DNA of 9,918 nucleotides from an uncultured Solirubrobacterales bacterium (GTDB taxonomy: Bacteria; Actinomycetota; Thermoleophilia; Solirubrobacterales; Solirubrobacteraceae), in NCBI GenBank assembly GCA_903959665.1, contig CAJBXY010000055.1, positions 1-9,918 of the forward strand. The letters run 5' to 3'. The position numbers were made by a program, and so were the translations under genes. Below, in pieces: positions 1 to 6,601 of the stretch (the first letter of the stretch is position 1; every line of letters starts with the position of its first letter). The notes beneath the pieces are model-generated. The model was not told the DNA's origin. It ran no database searches and worked only from the letters and a program-made list of their open reading frames with translations.

Positions 1-207
1 CAAGCACTCCGCCGCTTCGGAGAGCGCGCCGCTGACCGGCTGACGGCTGACGCCAGGCATCGAATCGATCGGCTGCGGCGCCCCAAGCGCCGCTTCGACG
101 AAGATCGGCAGCACCAAGTCGCCGGCGTCGAGGCGAGTCTCACGCACCAGCTCGCGCAGCGCCGGGGTGCGGCGCAGGCGGCGCATTCGGGTCAGCGGGA
201 AGGCCAT
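1..207 (-). CDS. hemB: Delta-aminolevulinic acid dehydratase (porphobilinogen synthase), N-terminal part
   Basis: HemB is a cytosolic enzyme that condenses two 5-aminolevulinate molecules to porphobilinogen, an early step of tetrapyrrole (heme, siroheme, cobalamin) synthesis. Only the first 69 residues are inside the window; the gene continues past the left edge. The visible part has the family's N-terminal signature: an Arg-rich RMRRLRRTPALRELVRET segment (residues 8-25), then DLVLPIFV (30-37), then PIDSMPGVSR (46-55), which are hallmarks of HemB. The metal-binding cysteines and catalytic lysines lie in the missing part. The ATG at 207 gives a normal family N-terminus beginning MAFPLTRMRR. 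No Shine-Dalgarno is visible, and a TACCAT box sits 8 nt upstream, so translation may be leaderless. The gene diverges from the ymdB-like gene across 60 bp. The family call is strong; only the length is unknown. Confidence 0.93.
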   Translation of the reverse strand, partial: MAFPLTRMRRLRRTPALRELVRETRLDAGDLVLPIFVEAALGAPQPIDSMPGVSRQPVSGALSEAAECL

Positions 208-215
208 CGCCGTCA

Positions 216-221
216 ATGGTA
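216..221 (-). promoter_or_regulatory. Possible -10 box for hemB (TACCAT)
   Basis: On the minus strand, TACCAT matches the TANNNT form of a -10 element and ends 8 nt before the hemB ATG, which would put the transcription start at or within a couple of bases of the start codon. No convincing -35 lies 16-18 bp upstream. The rest of the 60-bp hemB/ymdB gap shows no clear promoter for ymdB. This is a weak call from a six-base match. Confidence 0.3.
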
Positions 222-267
222 GGGAGGGCGCGTTCACGGGGCGGGAGCGAAGCTGCGAAAGTCTGCC

Positions 268-1086
268 GTGATGTCACAAGATCAAGCAACAATCTGCTTC
301 GTTGGCGATCTCGTCGGCAGCTGCGGACGGCGCACGCTGCTGGCGCTCCTGCCCGCAATCCGCGAGCGCTACGAGCCAACATTCGTCGTCGTCAACGGCG
401 AGAACGTTGCCGGTGGGCTTGGGATAACGCCGAAGATCGCCGACGAACTGTTCGAAGCGGGCGTCGATGTAATCACGCTCGGTAACCACTCCTACCGCCG
501 CTCGGAGATTCTCCCCTACCTCGATCAACACGAGCCAATTCTGCGGCCAGCCAACTATCTGCGCTCGCAGCCCGGGCATGGCCACTGCATCGTTGAGAAG
601 GAGGGCGTCAAGCTCGGCGTCGTAAACCTCTCCGGCAACCTCTTCCTCGATCCCGCCCACCCCGCCTTCCAAGCCGCCGACAGCGCCGTCGAGGAGCTGC
701 TCAGCGGCGGCGCCGACCAGATCCTCGTCGACATGCACGCCGAAGCGACGAGCGAGAAGGTTGCGATGGGTTGGTATCTCGACGGGAAGGTCAGCGCCGT
801 CGTCGGAACGCACACCCACATCCCGACAGCCGATGCGCGCGTGCTGCCTGGCGGTACGGCCTTCATCACCGACGTCGGAATGACCGGCGCGCGCGGCGGC
901 GTGATCGGCGTCAAGCGCGAGCAGGCAGTCGGCTCGCTGGTTTCAGGGATGCGAGTTCAGTTCGAGCCGTCGGAGGACGACCCATGGCTCAATGGCGTGA
1001 TCATTCGCTGCCAGGGCCCGCGGCGGGCTGAGTCGATCGAGCAACTCCTACTGGCCGCTCCGGCCAGCCCTCGCGAAGCCCAGTGA
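268..1086 (+). CDS. ymdB: YmdB-family metallophosphoesterase (TIGR00282-type, 2',3'-cAMP phosphodiesterase family)
   Basis: This is a calcineurin-like phosphoesterase of the YmdB family, whose studied members hydrolyse 2',3'-cyclic nucleotides with a dinuclear metal centre in the cytosol. All expected metal ligands are visible: Asp14 in GDLVG, Glu45 and Asn46 in NGENVAGG, Asn73 and His74 in TLGNHSYRR, His157 in DMHAEATSEK, and His182 and His184 in GTHTHIPTAD, followed by the conserved TDVGMTGARGG. Length (272 residues) fits the family (about 260-280). Numbering starts at the GTG at 268; the ATG directly after it at 271 is an equally good start, and neither has a clear ribosome binding site. 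In many Firmicutes ymdB neighbours the RNase Y gene; that partner is not present here. The last 86 nt overlap, on the opposite strand, the 3' end of the membrane-protein gene. The family is certain; the exact substrate is not. Confidence 0.92.
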   Translation: MMSQDQATICFVGDLVGSCGRRTLLALLPAIRERYEPTFVVVNGENVAGGLGITPKIADELFEAGVDVITLGNHSYRRSEILPYLDQHEPILRPANYLRSQPGHGHCIVEKEGVKLGVVNLSGNLFLDPAHPAFQAADSAVEELLSGGADQILVDMHAEATSEKVAMGWYLDGKVSAVVGTHTHIPTADARVLPGGTAFITDVGMTGARGGVIGVKREQAVGSLVSGMRVQFEPSEDDPWLNGVIIRCQGPRRAESIEQLLLAAPASPREAQ

Positions 1087-2671
1087 GCGCCGGGCGGCCG
1101 AGGAAGGCGATCAGCGCAAAGGGGATCACCCAGGCGAGGTAGAGGTAGAACCAGTAGGTCGCGGAGAGCTGCACCGCGGCCATGATCGCCCCCGACATCG
1201 CCGCCAGCGTGATGATGTTTCGCCGCCTCGGAATGAAGAAGGCGGCCAGTGCGAGCACGATCGTCGCGACCTGAACCACTTTCTGAGCAGTGAGCCAGCC
1301 GCCGCCGTAGTAGCCCCAAGCCGAGAATGGGGCCTCGCGGCCAAACTGGTAAGCGAGCGTGTGATCCCAGAAGCTCTGTAGGTCGGTCGTCGGAGCAAAG
1401 ATCGCGGCCGTCACCGCGACCACCAAGACGACTCCGAGGCAGTAGGCCGCAAGCCCCTTAAGCCGTGCAGGGCGCGATCGAGTCCGATCCCAAAGTCCAT
1501 CGCCGGCAAAGAGCGGCAGCAGCGCCAGCGGCGCAAACTTTGTGAGGCCGGCCGCGACGCTGAGCGCGCCGCGGGCGATCGGCTGGCGATGGAGCCAGAT
1601 CGCTGCCAGCACGAGCGCCGCTGGAATCGCATCGTTGCTGCCCGAGTTGGTGACGTAGACGGTGAAGGGGAATGCCAGCCAGGCGTAAGCGAGGACAACA
1701 CCGAGCGCGTTGTCGCGCAGCCGCCGCCCGATCAGGAACAGCAGCGCGGTGCAGGCAACGTCAACGAAGCCTGCGACGGCGTGGGCGGACGGCAGGTCAT
1801 CCCACCTGCCCTGCCAGGGCCAGATCCACTCGAAGGGCACGTAAAGCAGGTAGAGCAGCGGCCCGTAGGTGTCGCCGCTGCCGATGTCGAAGGGAAAGGC
1901 GCCGTAGATCTCTCGCCCGTGGCTGAACTTGTCGGCGCCGACCACGCCGGCGTAGCCAACGTCGATCACGTTGCCGTCAACGATGTTGAGTCCGGCGCGA
2001 AATCCAATCAGGAAGAGGCCAATAACCGCTAGCCAGCGCCAAGGAACCAGCAGCCGCAGCGGCGGCGGGCGGGCATCAGGGCGCAGCCCGATCGCGAGCA
2101 ACCGAATAACCAGCCAGGCCAGCAGGGCGCTGCTGATCGGCACCGAGACGGCGAGATTGGCGTCGTTGAAAAAGGCTAGCGAGAGGCTGAACCCAAGCAG
2201 CGCCAAGAGGTCGAAATGGAGCCAGCGGAACGGCTTGCGCCAGTCGAAGAAGGGAACTAGGAAGGCGACGCAGAGCGGGATCCAAATCCACGGCGAGTTG
2301 ACCGAGCGGCCAAACGCGCCGGGGTAGCCGCGGGCCATCGACCAAGCAACCTGGAAGCCGCTCCAAGCCTCAGTCACCCTTCCGTCGGCGGCGATCTTCG
2401 CCAGCGCGATCTGCTTTGGCTCCTTACCGGTACTGAAGAGACTTACCTCCCAGCTTCCGCCGGCTTTGCGCACGGCGCTGATCGAAGCATCCGGGTTTTC
2501 GCGACGCTGTTCGATGAACACGGCGGTCTTGCTGGCGATTGCCTCAGCGCGGTCGCTGGTCAGCGGCCGAGGCGGCGGCGCTTGCGCAAGCGCGCTGGCG
2601 GGGACTGCGCTCACGGCGAGCGCCAAGACGAGGCCTGCGAGCAGCCGCGCGCTAACTGTCGCCGCCGCCAA
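1001..2671 (-). CDS. Multi-pass membrane protein: signal peptide, PepSY-like extracytoplasmic domain and GT87/GT-C-like membrane domain
   Basis: The protein is predicted to be a membrane-embedded glycosyltransferase-like protein of about 556 residues. From the TTG at 2671, residues 1-30 form a good signal peptide (Arg9, hydrophobic core, cleavage-like ASALAQ). Residues about 38-125 form a small extracytoplasmic domain of PepSY-like pattern (Ala-rich helix, SWEVSLFS strand, AADGRVTEAWSG hairpin). About nine or more hydrophobic helices follow, with an acidic first large loop (residues DGNVIDVGYAGVV and the following GADKF) and a TYGPLLYLLYVP helix typical of GT87/DUF2029-type GT-C proteins, which use polyprenyl-linked sugar donors. 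An ATG at 2749 is also in frame, but the added 26 residues are Arg/Ser/Thr-rich shadow of the upstream gene and would spoil the signal peptide. The gene overlaps the end of the nuclease-domain gene by 20 nt, suggesting coupling. Donor and acceptor cannot be inferred. Confidence 0.75.
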   Translation of the reverse strand: MAAATVSARLLAGLVLALAVSAVPASALAQAPPPRPLTSDRAEAIASKTAVFIEQRRENPDASISAVRKAGGSWEVSLFSTGKEPKQIALAKIAADGRVTEAWSGFQVAWSMARGYPGAFGRSVNSPWIWIPLCVAFLVPFFDWRKPFRWLHFDLLALLGFSLSLAFFNDANLAVSVPISSALLAWLVIRLLAIGLRPDARPPPLRLLVPWRWLAVIGLFLIGFRAGLNIVDGNVIDVGYAGVVGADKFSHGREIYGAFPFDIGSGDTYGPLLYLLYVPFEWIWPWQGRWDDLPSAHAVAGFVDVACTALLFLIGRRLRDNALGVVLAYAWLAFPFTVYVTNSGSNDAIPAALVLAAIWLHRQPIARGALSVAAGLTKFAPLALLPLFAGDGLWDRTRSRPARLKGLAAYCLGVVLVVAVTAAIFAPTTDLQSFWDHTLAYQFGREAPFSAWGYYGGGWLTAQKVVQVATIVLALAAFFIPRRRNIITLAAMSGAIMAAVQLSATYWFYLYLAWVIPFALIAFLGRPALTGLREGWPERPVGVARSTQPAAGPGSE

Positions 2672-3143
2672 AGTCCTCAGGCGAAACCTGGTCGAGGAAG
2701 TCCTTGAAGCGGTCGACGACCTCCTCGGTGTCCTCAACCTCGTGTTCAAATTCGATCGCCGACTCGGCGATCACATCCTCAGCCGCGAAGATCGGCGACT
2801 CGGAGCGGACGGCGAGAGCGAGAGCGTCGCTCGGGCGCGAATCGATCTCAACCTCTTTGTCACCGATCTTCAGCGTGATCGTGGCAAAGAAGGTGTTGTC
2901 GCGCAGCTCTGTGATCGCGACCTGAGAGCAGTTGGCGCCAAGCTCGTCAAGGATCTCGACGACGAGGTCATGGGTCATCGGCCGCGGCGTCGCTTGACCC
3001 TGAAGCTTCATCAGAATCGCGGCCGCCTCAGGGTGGCCGATCCAGATCGGCAGAAACTTGTTCCCGTCAACGGTCTTCAGCAAGACGATCGGCTGTTTGC
3101 CGACCATGTCGAACGAAACTCCGTAAATGACCATCTCCTGCAC
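2652..3143 (-). CDS. Bifunctional nuclease-domain (BFN, DUF151) protein
   Basis: This is a 163-residue protein with the BFN/DUF151 domain. Family members have been reported as DNase/RNase-like proteins in plants and occur widely in actinobacteria, usually as short stand-alone proteins; the cellular role in bacteria is unsettled. Diagnostic stretches are GVSFDMVGKQPIVLLK (residues 8-23), LPIWIGHPEAAAI (31-43), PRPMTHDL (53-60), TFFATITL (84-91) and IDSRPSDALALAVR (100-113). The C-terminal 40 residues are acidic; no UVR domain is present. The start is the GTG at 3143, with a GGGGG tract 7 nt upstream. An ATG at 3134 is possible, but its only purine-rich stretch (GGAG) abuts the codon. The stop overlaps the start of the membrane-protein gene. 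A 68-bp gap with a -10-like TATGCT separates it from the flavoprotein gene upstream, so it may be transcribed on its own. The family call is very secure. Confidence 0.93.
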   Translation of the reverse strand: MQEMVIYGVSFDMVGKQPIVLLKTVDGNKFLPIWIGHPEAAAILMKLQGQATPRPMTHDLVVEILDELGANCSQVAITELRDNTFFATITLKIGDKEVEIDSRPSDALALAVRSESPIFAAEDVIAESAIEFEHEVEDTEEVVDRFKDFLDQVSPEDFGGGDS

Positions 3144-3150
3144 TTACAAA

Positions 3151-3155
3151 CCCCC
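3151..3155 (-). promoter_or_regulatory. Ribosome binding site favouring the GTG start at 3143
   Basis: On the minus strand a GGGGG tract lies 7 nt upstream of the GTG at 3143. This spacing supports GTG over the ATG nine bases further in, whose only candidate Shine-Dalgarno would touch the start codon. Confidence 0.45.
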
Positions 3156-3177
3156 GGGATTCGTGGCTCGTGGGCGC

Positions 3178-3183
3178 AGCATA
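3178..3183 (-). promoter_or_regulatory. Possible -10 box upstream of the BFN-domain gene (TATGCT)
   Basis: On the minus strand TATGCT fits the TANNNT -10 pattern and would start transcription near 3171, giving a leader of about 28 nt that contains the GGGGG ribosome binding site. The -35 position (GTGGTC with a 17-bp spacer) is poor. A GGGC/GCCC 4-bp stem overlaps this site but has no T-run, so it is not a convincing terminator for the flavoprotein gene upstream. Confidence 0.35.
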
Positions 3184-3211
3184 GCCCGCGCAGGCTCGTC
3201 GACCACCCGAC

Positions 3212-5149
3212 TCAGCCTGCTAGAGCCGCGACGGTCGCTTCGTGAACGGCCTCCTCGGTCGTCCGCGCGCCGAGGCAGTCGCCGACCCGTTCAACGTTGA
3301 TTCCAGCCTCGATCAGCGGCTCGTAAAGAGGGAAGTAAGGCTCGCGGCCGCCGACTACTACCAACGTCCCTACGTCATCGAGCATCATCTCCCGCTCCGA
3401 GAAGACGTTGCGCACGAGCAGCTCGCCGGCGCCAAGACGGAGCGGCTGAAGATGGTTAATTAGCTCCACACCGAGCTCGTCGAGACGGCCGAGGTAGAGG
3501 TTGCGCTGATACTGGTGCATCCCTTCGCCGAAGGCGGCCGAGCTGCTGGCGAGGCGAACCTTGTGGCCGGCGACGGCGAGCATTTCGGCGGCGATGAAAC
3601 CGGTCCAATCTCCACCCCACTCCCAGACAACGACCGAGCCTTCGACCTGAGCGCCATCGAGCAGCGCCCAGCCGTCGACGAGCTTCGACGCGCCCGCCTC
3701 AATCTCAAGCGGCGCGCGGTACTCGGTCGCGCCGCTTGCCAGCACCACTAAGTCGGGCTGCTCGGCGATGATCTGCTCGGCCGTCACGTCAACGCCAAGA
3801 CGAACATCTGCGCCCTGCGCCCAGCGCTCGAGGTTCTCGATTGTCAGCCGCGCGATCGGCTCGTGCGAGGGGCCGGCGAGCGCGTGGCGCCACTGGCCGC
3901 CAAGCCCATCAGGCGAACGTTCGAAGAGAACAATGTCGGCGCCCGGCGCCGCGCGGACGGCGGCGCAACCTGCCGGCCCACCGCCGACGATCACGATCTT
4001 CCGTTTCGATTCGGTTGGCAGAGGCAGCGTCGCCTCACGCCCCGTCCAGGGGTTGATTGCGCAGTTGATCGCAGTGCCCGCGTGGTAGTGGCCGATGCAG
4101 GCCTGGTTACAGCCGGTGCAAAGCTCGATCTCGTCCAGTCGGCCGCTCGCAACTTTGTTCGCCAGCTGCGGGTCGGCGACCATCGCTCGCGTCATACCGA
4201 TCGCGTCAGCTTCTCCGCGCGCGATCATCAGATCGGCGACTTCAGGATCGGTTATCCGCGTCGTCGCGATCACCGGAAGGCCGACGGCTTCACGGACGCT
4301 GCCTGCGAGCGCAGCGATCGTCTCATGGCTGACCGGCGCCGGCGGGGCAATCCAAGTTGAACCGCGATAGCTGGACGAATCACCGATTGAGGTCGAAACG
4401 TAGTCGAGCAGGCCCAGCTTGCCGAGCGCGTCAAAAACCTCCAGCGCTTCGGCAGCGCGCAGCCCAGCGTCGGTGACGCTGTCGGCGGTCATCCGCACTC
4501 CGAGCGCGCGGTCGCTGCCGATCCCTTCTCGCATCGCTTGGAGAATCTCGACCAGCAGCCGCATCCGCCCTTCGAGATCACCGCCGTACTCGTCGTCGCG
4601 CAGGTTTACGCGCGGTGAGAGGAACTGGCCGGGCAGGTAGTTGTAGCCGGCGAGAGCTTCGATCCCGTCGAGCCCCGCCTCACGCGCGTTGATCGCGCTG
4701 ATGCGGTGACCGTCGACGATTTCGTCGATCTCGCCTTTCGTAAGTGCGCGCGCCTCGGTGTGGAAGCGTGGGCTGGGAACGGCCGACGGCGCCAGCGCCG
4801 GGGGGCGGTAGCCGCCGGTGATCTGTTCGCGGCCACCGTGGCAGAGCTGAATGAAAAGTTTTGAGCCTTCGCTGTGAACGGCATCGGCGATCTTCGCCAG
4901 CATCGGCACCACCTCGGGGCGGTAGGCGGCGATCTGATGATCACTGAGCTGGCCGCTCGGATCCGGCGAGCTGGCCTCGACGGAGAGCAGCCCGGCGCCG
5001 CCGGCGGCGCGCGCCTGCTGGTAGGCGACGAGATCTTCGGTTGGCAGGCTGCCAGCGACGAGGCTCGTTTGGTGCGAGGTCGAGACGATCCGATTGCGAA
5101 TCTCGATCGGCCCGAGATCGAGTGGCGAAAGTAGATGTTCGAAGCTCAT
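3212..5149 (-). CDS. TMADH/FadH-family iron-sulfur flavoprotein oxidoreductase (FMN, 4Fe-4S, ADP/FAD domains)
   Basis: This 645-residue enzyme has the three-part layout of trimethylamine dehydrogenase, 2,4-dienoyl-CoA reductase (FadH) and StcD-type N-methylproline demethylases. Residues about 5-340 form an old-yellow-enzyme TIM barrel (HGGR at 104-107, QFLSPRVNLRDDEYGG at 175-190). A 4Fe-4S motif C344-x2-C347-x3-C351-x11-C363 matches the family exactly. A dinucleotide-binding domain starts at GGGPAG (389-394), and the C-terminus carries VGDCLGARTTEEAVHEA. The usual HxxH active-site segment is changed: Leu166 and Tyr169 occupy the positions of the two residues. The position of the TMADH covalent-FMN Cys30 is Gln27, so FMN is probably non-covalent. 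The start is the ATG at 5149, overlapping the TGA of the upstream amine oxidase as ATGA, which implies translational coupling; an upstream in-frame extension is only an Arg-rich shadow. The family is secure. The substrate is unknown; an amine or N-methyl compound is my inference from the neighbours. Confidence 0.88.
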   Translation of the reverse strand: MSFEHLLSPLDLGPIEIRNRIVSTSHQTSLVAGSLPTEDLVAYQQARAAGGAGLLSVEASSPDPSGQLSDHQIAAYRPEVVPMLAKIADAVHSEGSKLFIQLCHGGREQITGGYRPPALAPSAVPSPRFHTEARALTKGEIDEIVDGHRISAINAREAGLDGIEALAGYNYLPGQFLSPRVNLRDDEYGGDLEGRMRLLVEILQAMREGIGSDRALGVRMTADSVTDAGLRAAEALEVFDALGKLGLLDYVSTSIGDSSSYRGSTWIAPPAPVSHETIAALAGSVREAVGLPVIATTRITDPEVADLMIARGEADAIGMTRAMVADPQLANKVASGRLDEIELCTGCNQACIGHYHAGTAINCAINPWTGREATLPLPTESKRKIVIVGGGPAGCAAVRAAPGADIVLFERSPDGLGGQWRHALAGPSHEPIARLTIENLERWAQGADVRLGVDVTAEQIIAEQPDLVVLASGATEYRAPLEIEAGASKLVDGWALLDGAQVEGSVVVWEWGGDWTGFIAAEMLAVAGHKVRLASSSAAFGEGMHQYQRNLYLGRLDELGVELINHLQPLRLGAGELLVRNVFSEREMMLDDVGTLVVVGGREPYFPLYEPLIEAGINVERVGDCLGARTTEEAVHEATVAALAG

Positions 5150-6489
5150 CGGCTTGGCTGCGGTTCGAACTGGGGGGCAGGAAGCCCGAGCGCGGCAGCG
5201 GCAGCGGAGCGGCCGGTGCGAACCGCTCCTTCCATGTAACCGCAAACCCACTGGTCGGAGCCGCAGACGTAAAACGGCGGCTCGTGCGTGCCGTGAAGTG
5301 GCCCAACGCCGAGCACGTCGCCAACGCGCCACTGCGTCACGTAGCCTTGCGTCCACGGATCGACGCCCCAAGGCCGGTAGAAGATCTCTTGCGGATTGAG
5401 CATTCCATCACCGAAGATCCGCGCCAGCTCGTGCGTGATGTCGGAGCAAACCGCTTCTTCGCTCGCTGCCGCAAGCAGCACACCGATCCGCTCTGGGCCG
5501 ATCAGCATCGAGACAACTGCCGGTGGCGCCTGCGTCCAGCAGGAGCCAATCAGGCCTTCACCGTAGGCGAGGCCGTTGGCGCCGACCTCTTCCCATACCG
5601 GTGCTGAATACCCCGCGACGACCTTCGCCGCGACGGCGCTGCGCTGCCGCGCGAGCGACTGCAGGCGGGCGTCGGAGACGCCGCTGATCTCAATGTCGCG
5701 CAGCGGCCCGACAGGCATTGCGCTGACAACCGCGGCAGCTTCAAGCTGCTCACCGCTGGCGAGCGTGACGGTGCAACCGCTCGTCGAGATCAAGACCTTG
5801 GCGACCGGGGCGCCGAGCCGCACGCGCTCGCCGAGCTCCTCGGCCATCCGCAGCGCCACGCTGGCCGATCCTTCGGCAACGCGCAGCCCTTCCCAGCAGA
5901 CGTCGTCGTAGAAGCCGCTTGCGCCGGCAGCGGCCTGTTTGCGCAGCTCGGCCAAAAGCGACAGCCGCTCAGGAGAACCGTCGGCGAGGCCAAGGTGGAA
6001 GAGCGCGCGCTCGCGCACGACCGCTTCGTCGCCACCACCGGCGCTGCGTAGCCAATCGGCAAGGCTCGTGTTGTCGAGCATCGCGGCTTCGGGGTGCGAC
6101 CACGGGTCGGCCGGGTCAACGGTCGCCGCCAGCTCACAGAACTTCGCCTCGACAAGGTCGTGGTTGGTGCGCTGCTCGGCCGTCATCCAGTCGCCGCGCA
6201 CAACGCCCTCAATCAGGTTGTAGCTGTCCTCACCGCTGGCCTCGACGTAGCTCGATTCGATTGTCAGCCCAAGTTCACCAGCCAGGCCCAGATAGGCGTG
6301 CTGAAACTCGCCGGTCAGTTCGCCACCGAGCTGAACTACCCGTCCGTCGGCCAGTGTCGTCTGTTCAACGCGGCCGCCGACGCGCTCGCGGGCTTCGAGC
6401 ACGAGCACGTCGCTGCCGGCGAGCGCGAGGTCACGGGCAGCGCTAAGACCGGCCAGCCCGGCGCCCAAAACGATCACATCATGGCTCAT
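5146..6489 (-). CDS. Flavin amine oxidase (MAO-type, FAD-dependent)
   Basis: This 447-residue FAD enzyme belongs to the flavin-containing amine oxidase family (MAO, polyamine oxidase, phytoene-desaturase-like fold), which oxidises amines to imines with hydride transfer to FAD. The N-terminus has the Rossmann motif GAGLAG (residues 9-14), the ribose-binding Glu32 and the family LEARERVGGR (31-40). The C-terminal FAD-binding stretch is CGSDQWVCGYMEGAVRTG (about 409-426), matching the usual GxE...GYMEGAV pattern, although Asp replaces the typical Glu/Thr-Glu. There is no signal peptide, so it should be cytosolic. The start is the ATG at 6489, with CAGGAG 8 nt upstream; an in-frame ATG at 6546 would add 19 residues and lacks such a site. 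It is the first gene of a two-gene unit with the TMADH-like gene and diverges from the DAO-type gene. The family is good; the substrate cannot be read. Confidence 0.85.
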   Translation of the reverse strand: MSHDVIVLGAGLAGLSAARDLALAGSDVLVLEARERVGGRVEQTTLADGRVVQLGGELTGEFQHAYLGLAGELGLTIESSYVEASGEDSYNLIEGVVRGDWMTAEQRTNHDLVEAKFCELAATVDPADPWSHPEAAMLDNTSLADWLRSAGGGDEAVVRERALFHLGLADGSPERLSLLAELRKQAAAGASGFYDDVCWEGLRVAEGSASVALRMAEELGERVRLGAPVAKVLISTSGCTVTLASGEQLEAAAVVSAMPVGPLRDIEISGVSDARLQSLARQRSAVAAKVVAGYSAPVWEEVGANGLAYGEGLIGSCWTQAPPAVVSMLIGPERIGVLLAAASEEAVCSDITHELARIFGDGMLNPQEIFYRPWGVDPWTQGYVTQWRVGDVLGVGPLHGTHEPPFYVCGSDQWVCGYMEGAVRTGRSAAAAALGLPAPQFEPQPSR

Positions 6490-6497
6490 CAAAAACG

Positions 6498-6503
6498 CTC
6501 CTG
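6498..6503 (-). promoter_or_regulatory. Ribosome binding site of the amine oxidase (CAGGAG)
   Basis: On the minus strand CAGGAG sits 8 nt before the ATG at 6489. It decides the start in favour of 6489 over the upstream in-frame ATG at 6546. Confidence 0.7.
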
Positions 6504-6512
6504 AAGATCGGT

Positions 6513-6534
6513 GCGGCCGCCCAAAATGGCCGCC
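6513..6534. promoter_or_regulatory. Repeat pair in the divergent promoter region (possible operator)
   Basis: The 112-bp gap between the divergent amine oxidase and DAO-type genes contains GCGGCC (6513-6518) and its inverse GGCCGC (6528-6533), separated by nine AT-richer bases. The same bases also form a direct repeat of GGCCGCC (6515-6521 and 6528-6534). Nearby is a tandem pair AGACCATC/AGACCACA at 6540-6555. Symmetric sites in a shared divergent promoter are what a dimeric regulator would bind, but no regulator gene is in the window and GC-rich six-mers arise easily by chance. Confidence 0.35.
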
Positions 6535-6589
6535 TGACGAGACCATCAGACCACAGAATCGCCCTCTAGCGCAAGGCGCCCACGTCGAC

Positions 6590-6595
6590 TATCCT
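6590..6595 (+). promoter_or_regulatory. -10 box for a probable leaderless transcript of the DAO-type gene (TATCCT)
   Basis: TATCCT matches TANNNT and ends exactly six bases before the A of the ATG at 6602. The expected start of transcription therefore coincides with the start codon. No Shine-Dalgarno precedes this ATG, in contrast to the amine oxidase gene across the gap. The -35 position (TAGCGC with a 17-bp spacer) is weak. Leaderless mRNAs are common in actinobacteria. Confidence 0.55.
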
Positions 6596-6601
6596 CGGCC
6601 G

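Noticed and set aside
274..819. 181-residue minus-strand open frame inside the ymdB-type gene
   Set aside because: The plus-strand gene carries every metal ligand of its family; the opposite frame has no recognisable features.
2466..3245. 259-residue plus-strand open frame opposite the BFN-domain gene
   Set aside because: It lies antisense to two well-supported minus-strand genes, its translation shows no family motif and has the Arg/Asp-rich composition of shadow frames in GC-rich DNA.
3212..5149. Membership of a mycofactocin system for the OYE/FadH-type protein
   Set aside because: Some mycofactocin-associated oxidoreductases belong to this fold, but no mftA-F-like gene is in the window, so there is no support.
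5150..5371. 74-codon N-terminal extension of the TMADH-like protein
   Set aside because: It is an Arg-rich read-through of the amine oxidase C-terminus; the family N-terminus starts at the ATG overlapping the amine oxidase stop.
5041..5607. 188-residue plus-strand open frame
   Set aside because: Antisense to the amine oxidase and the start of the TMADH-like gene; no recognisable motif, composition of a shadow frame.
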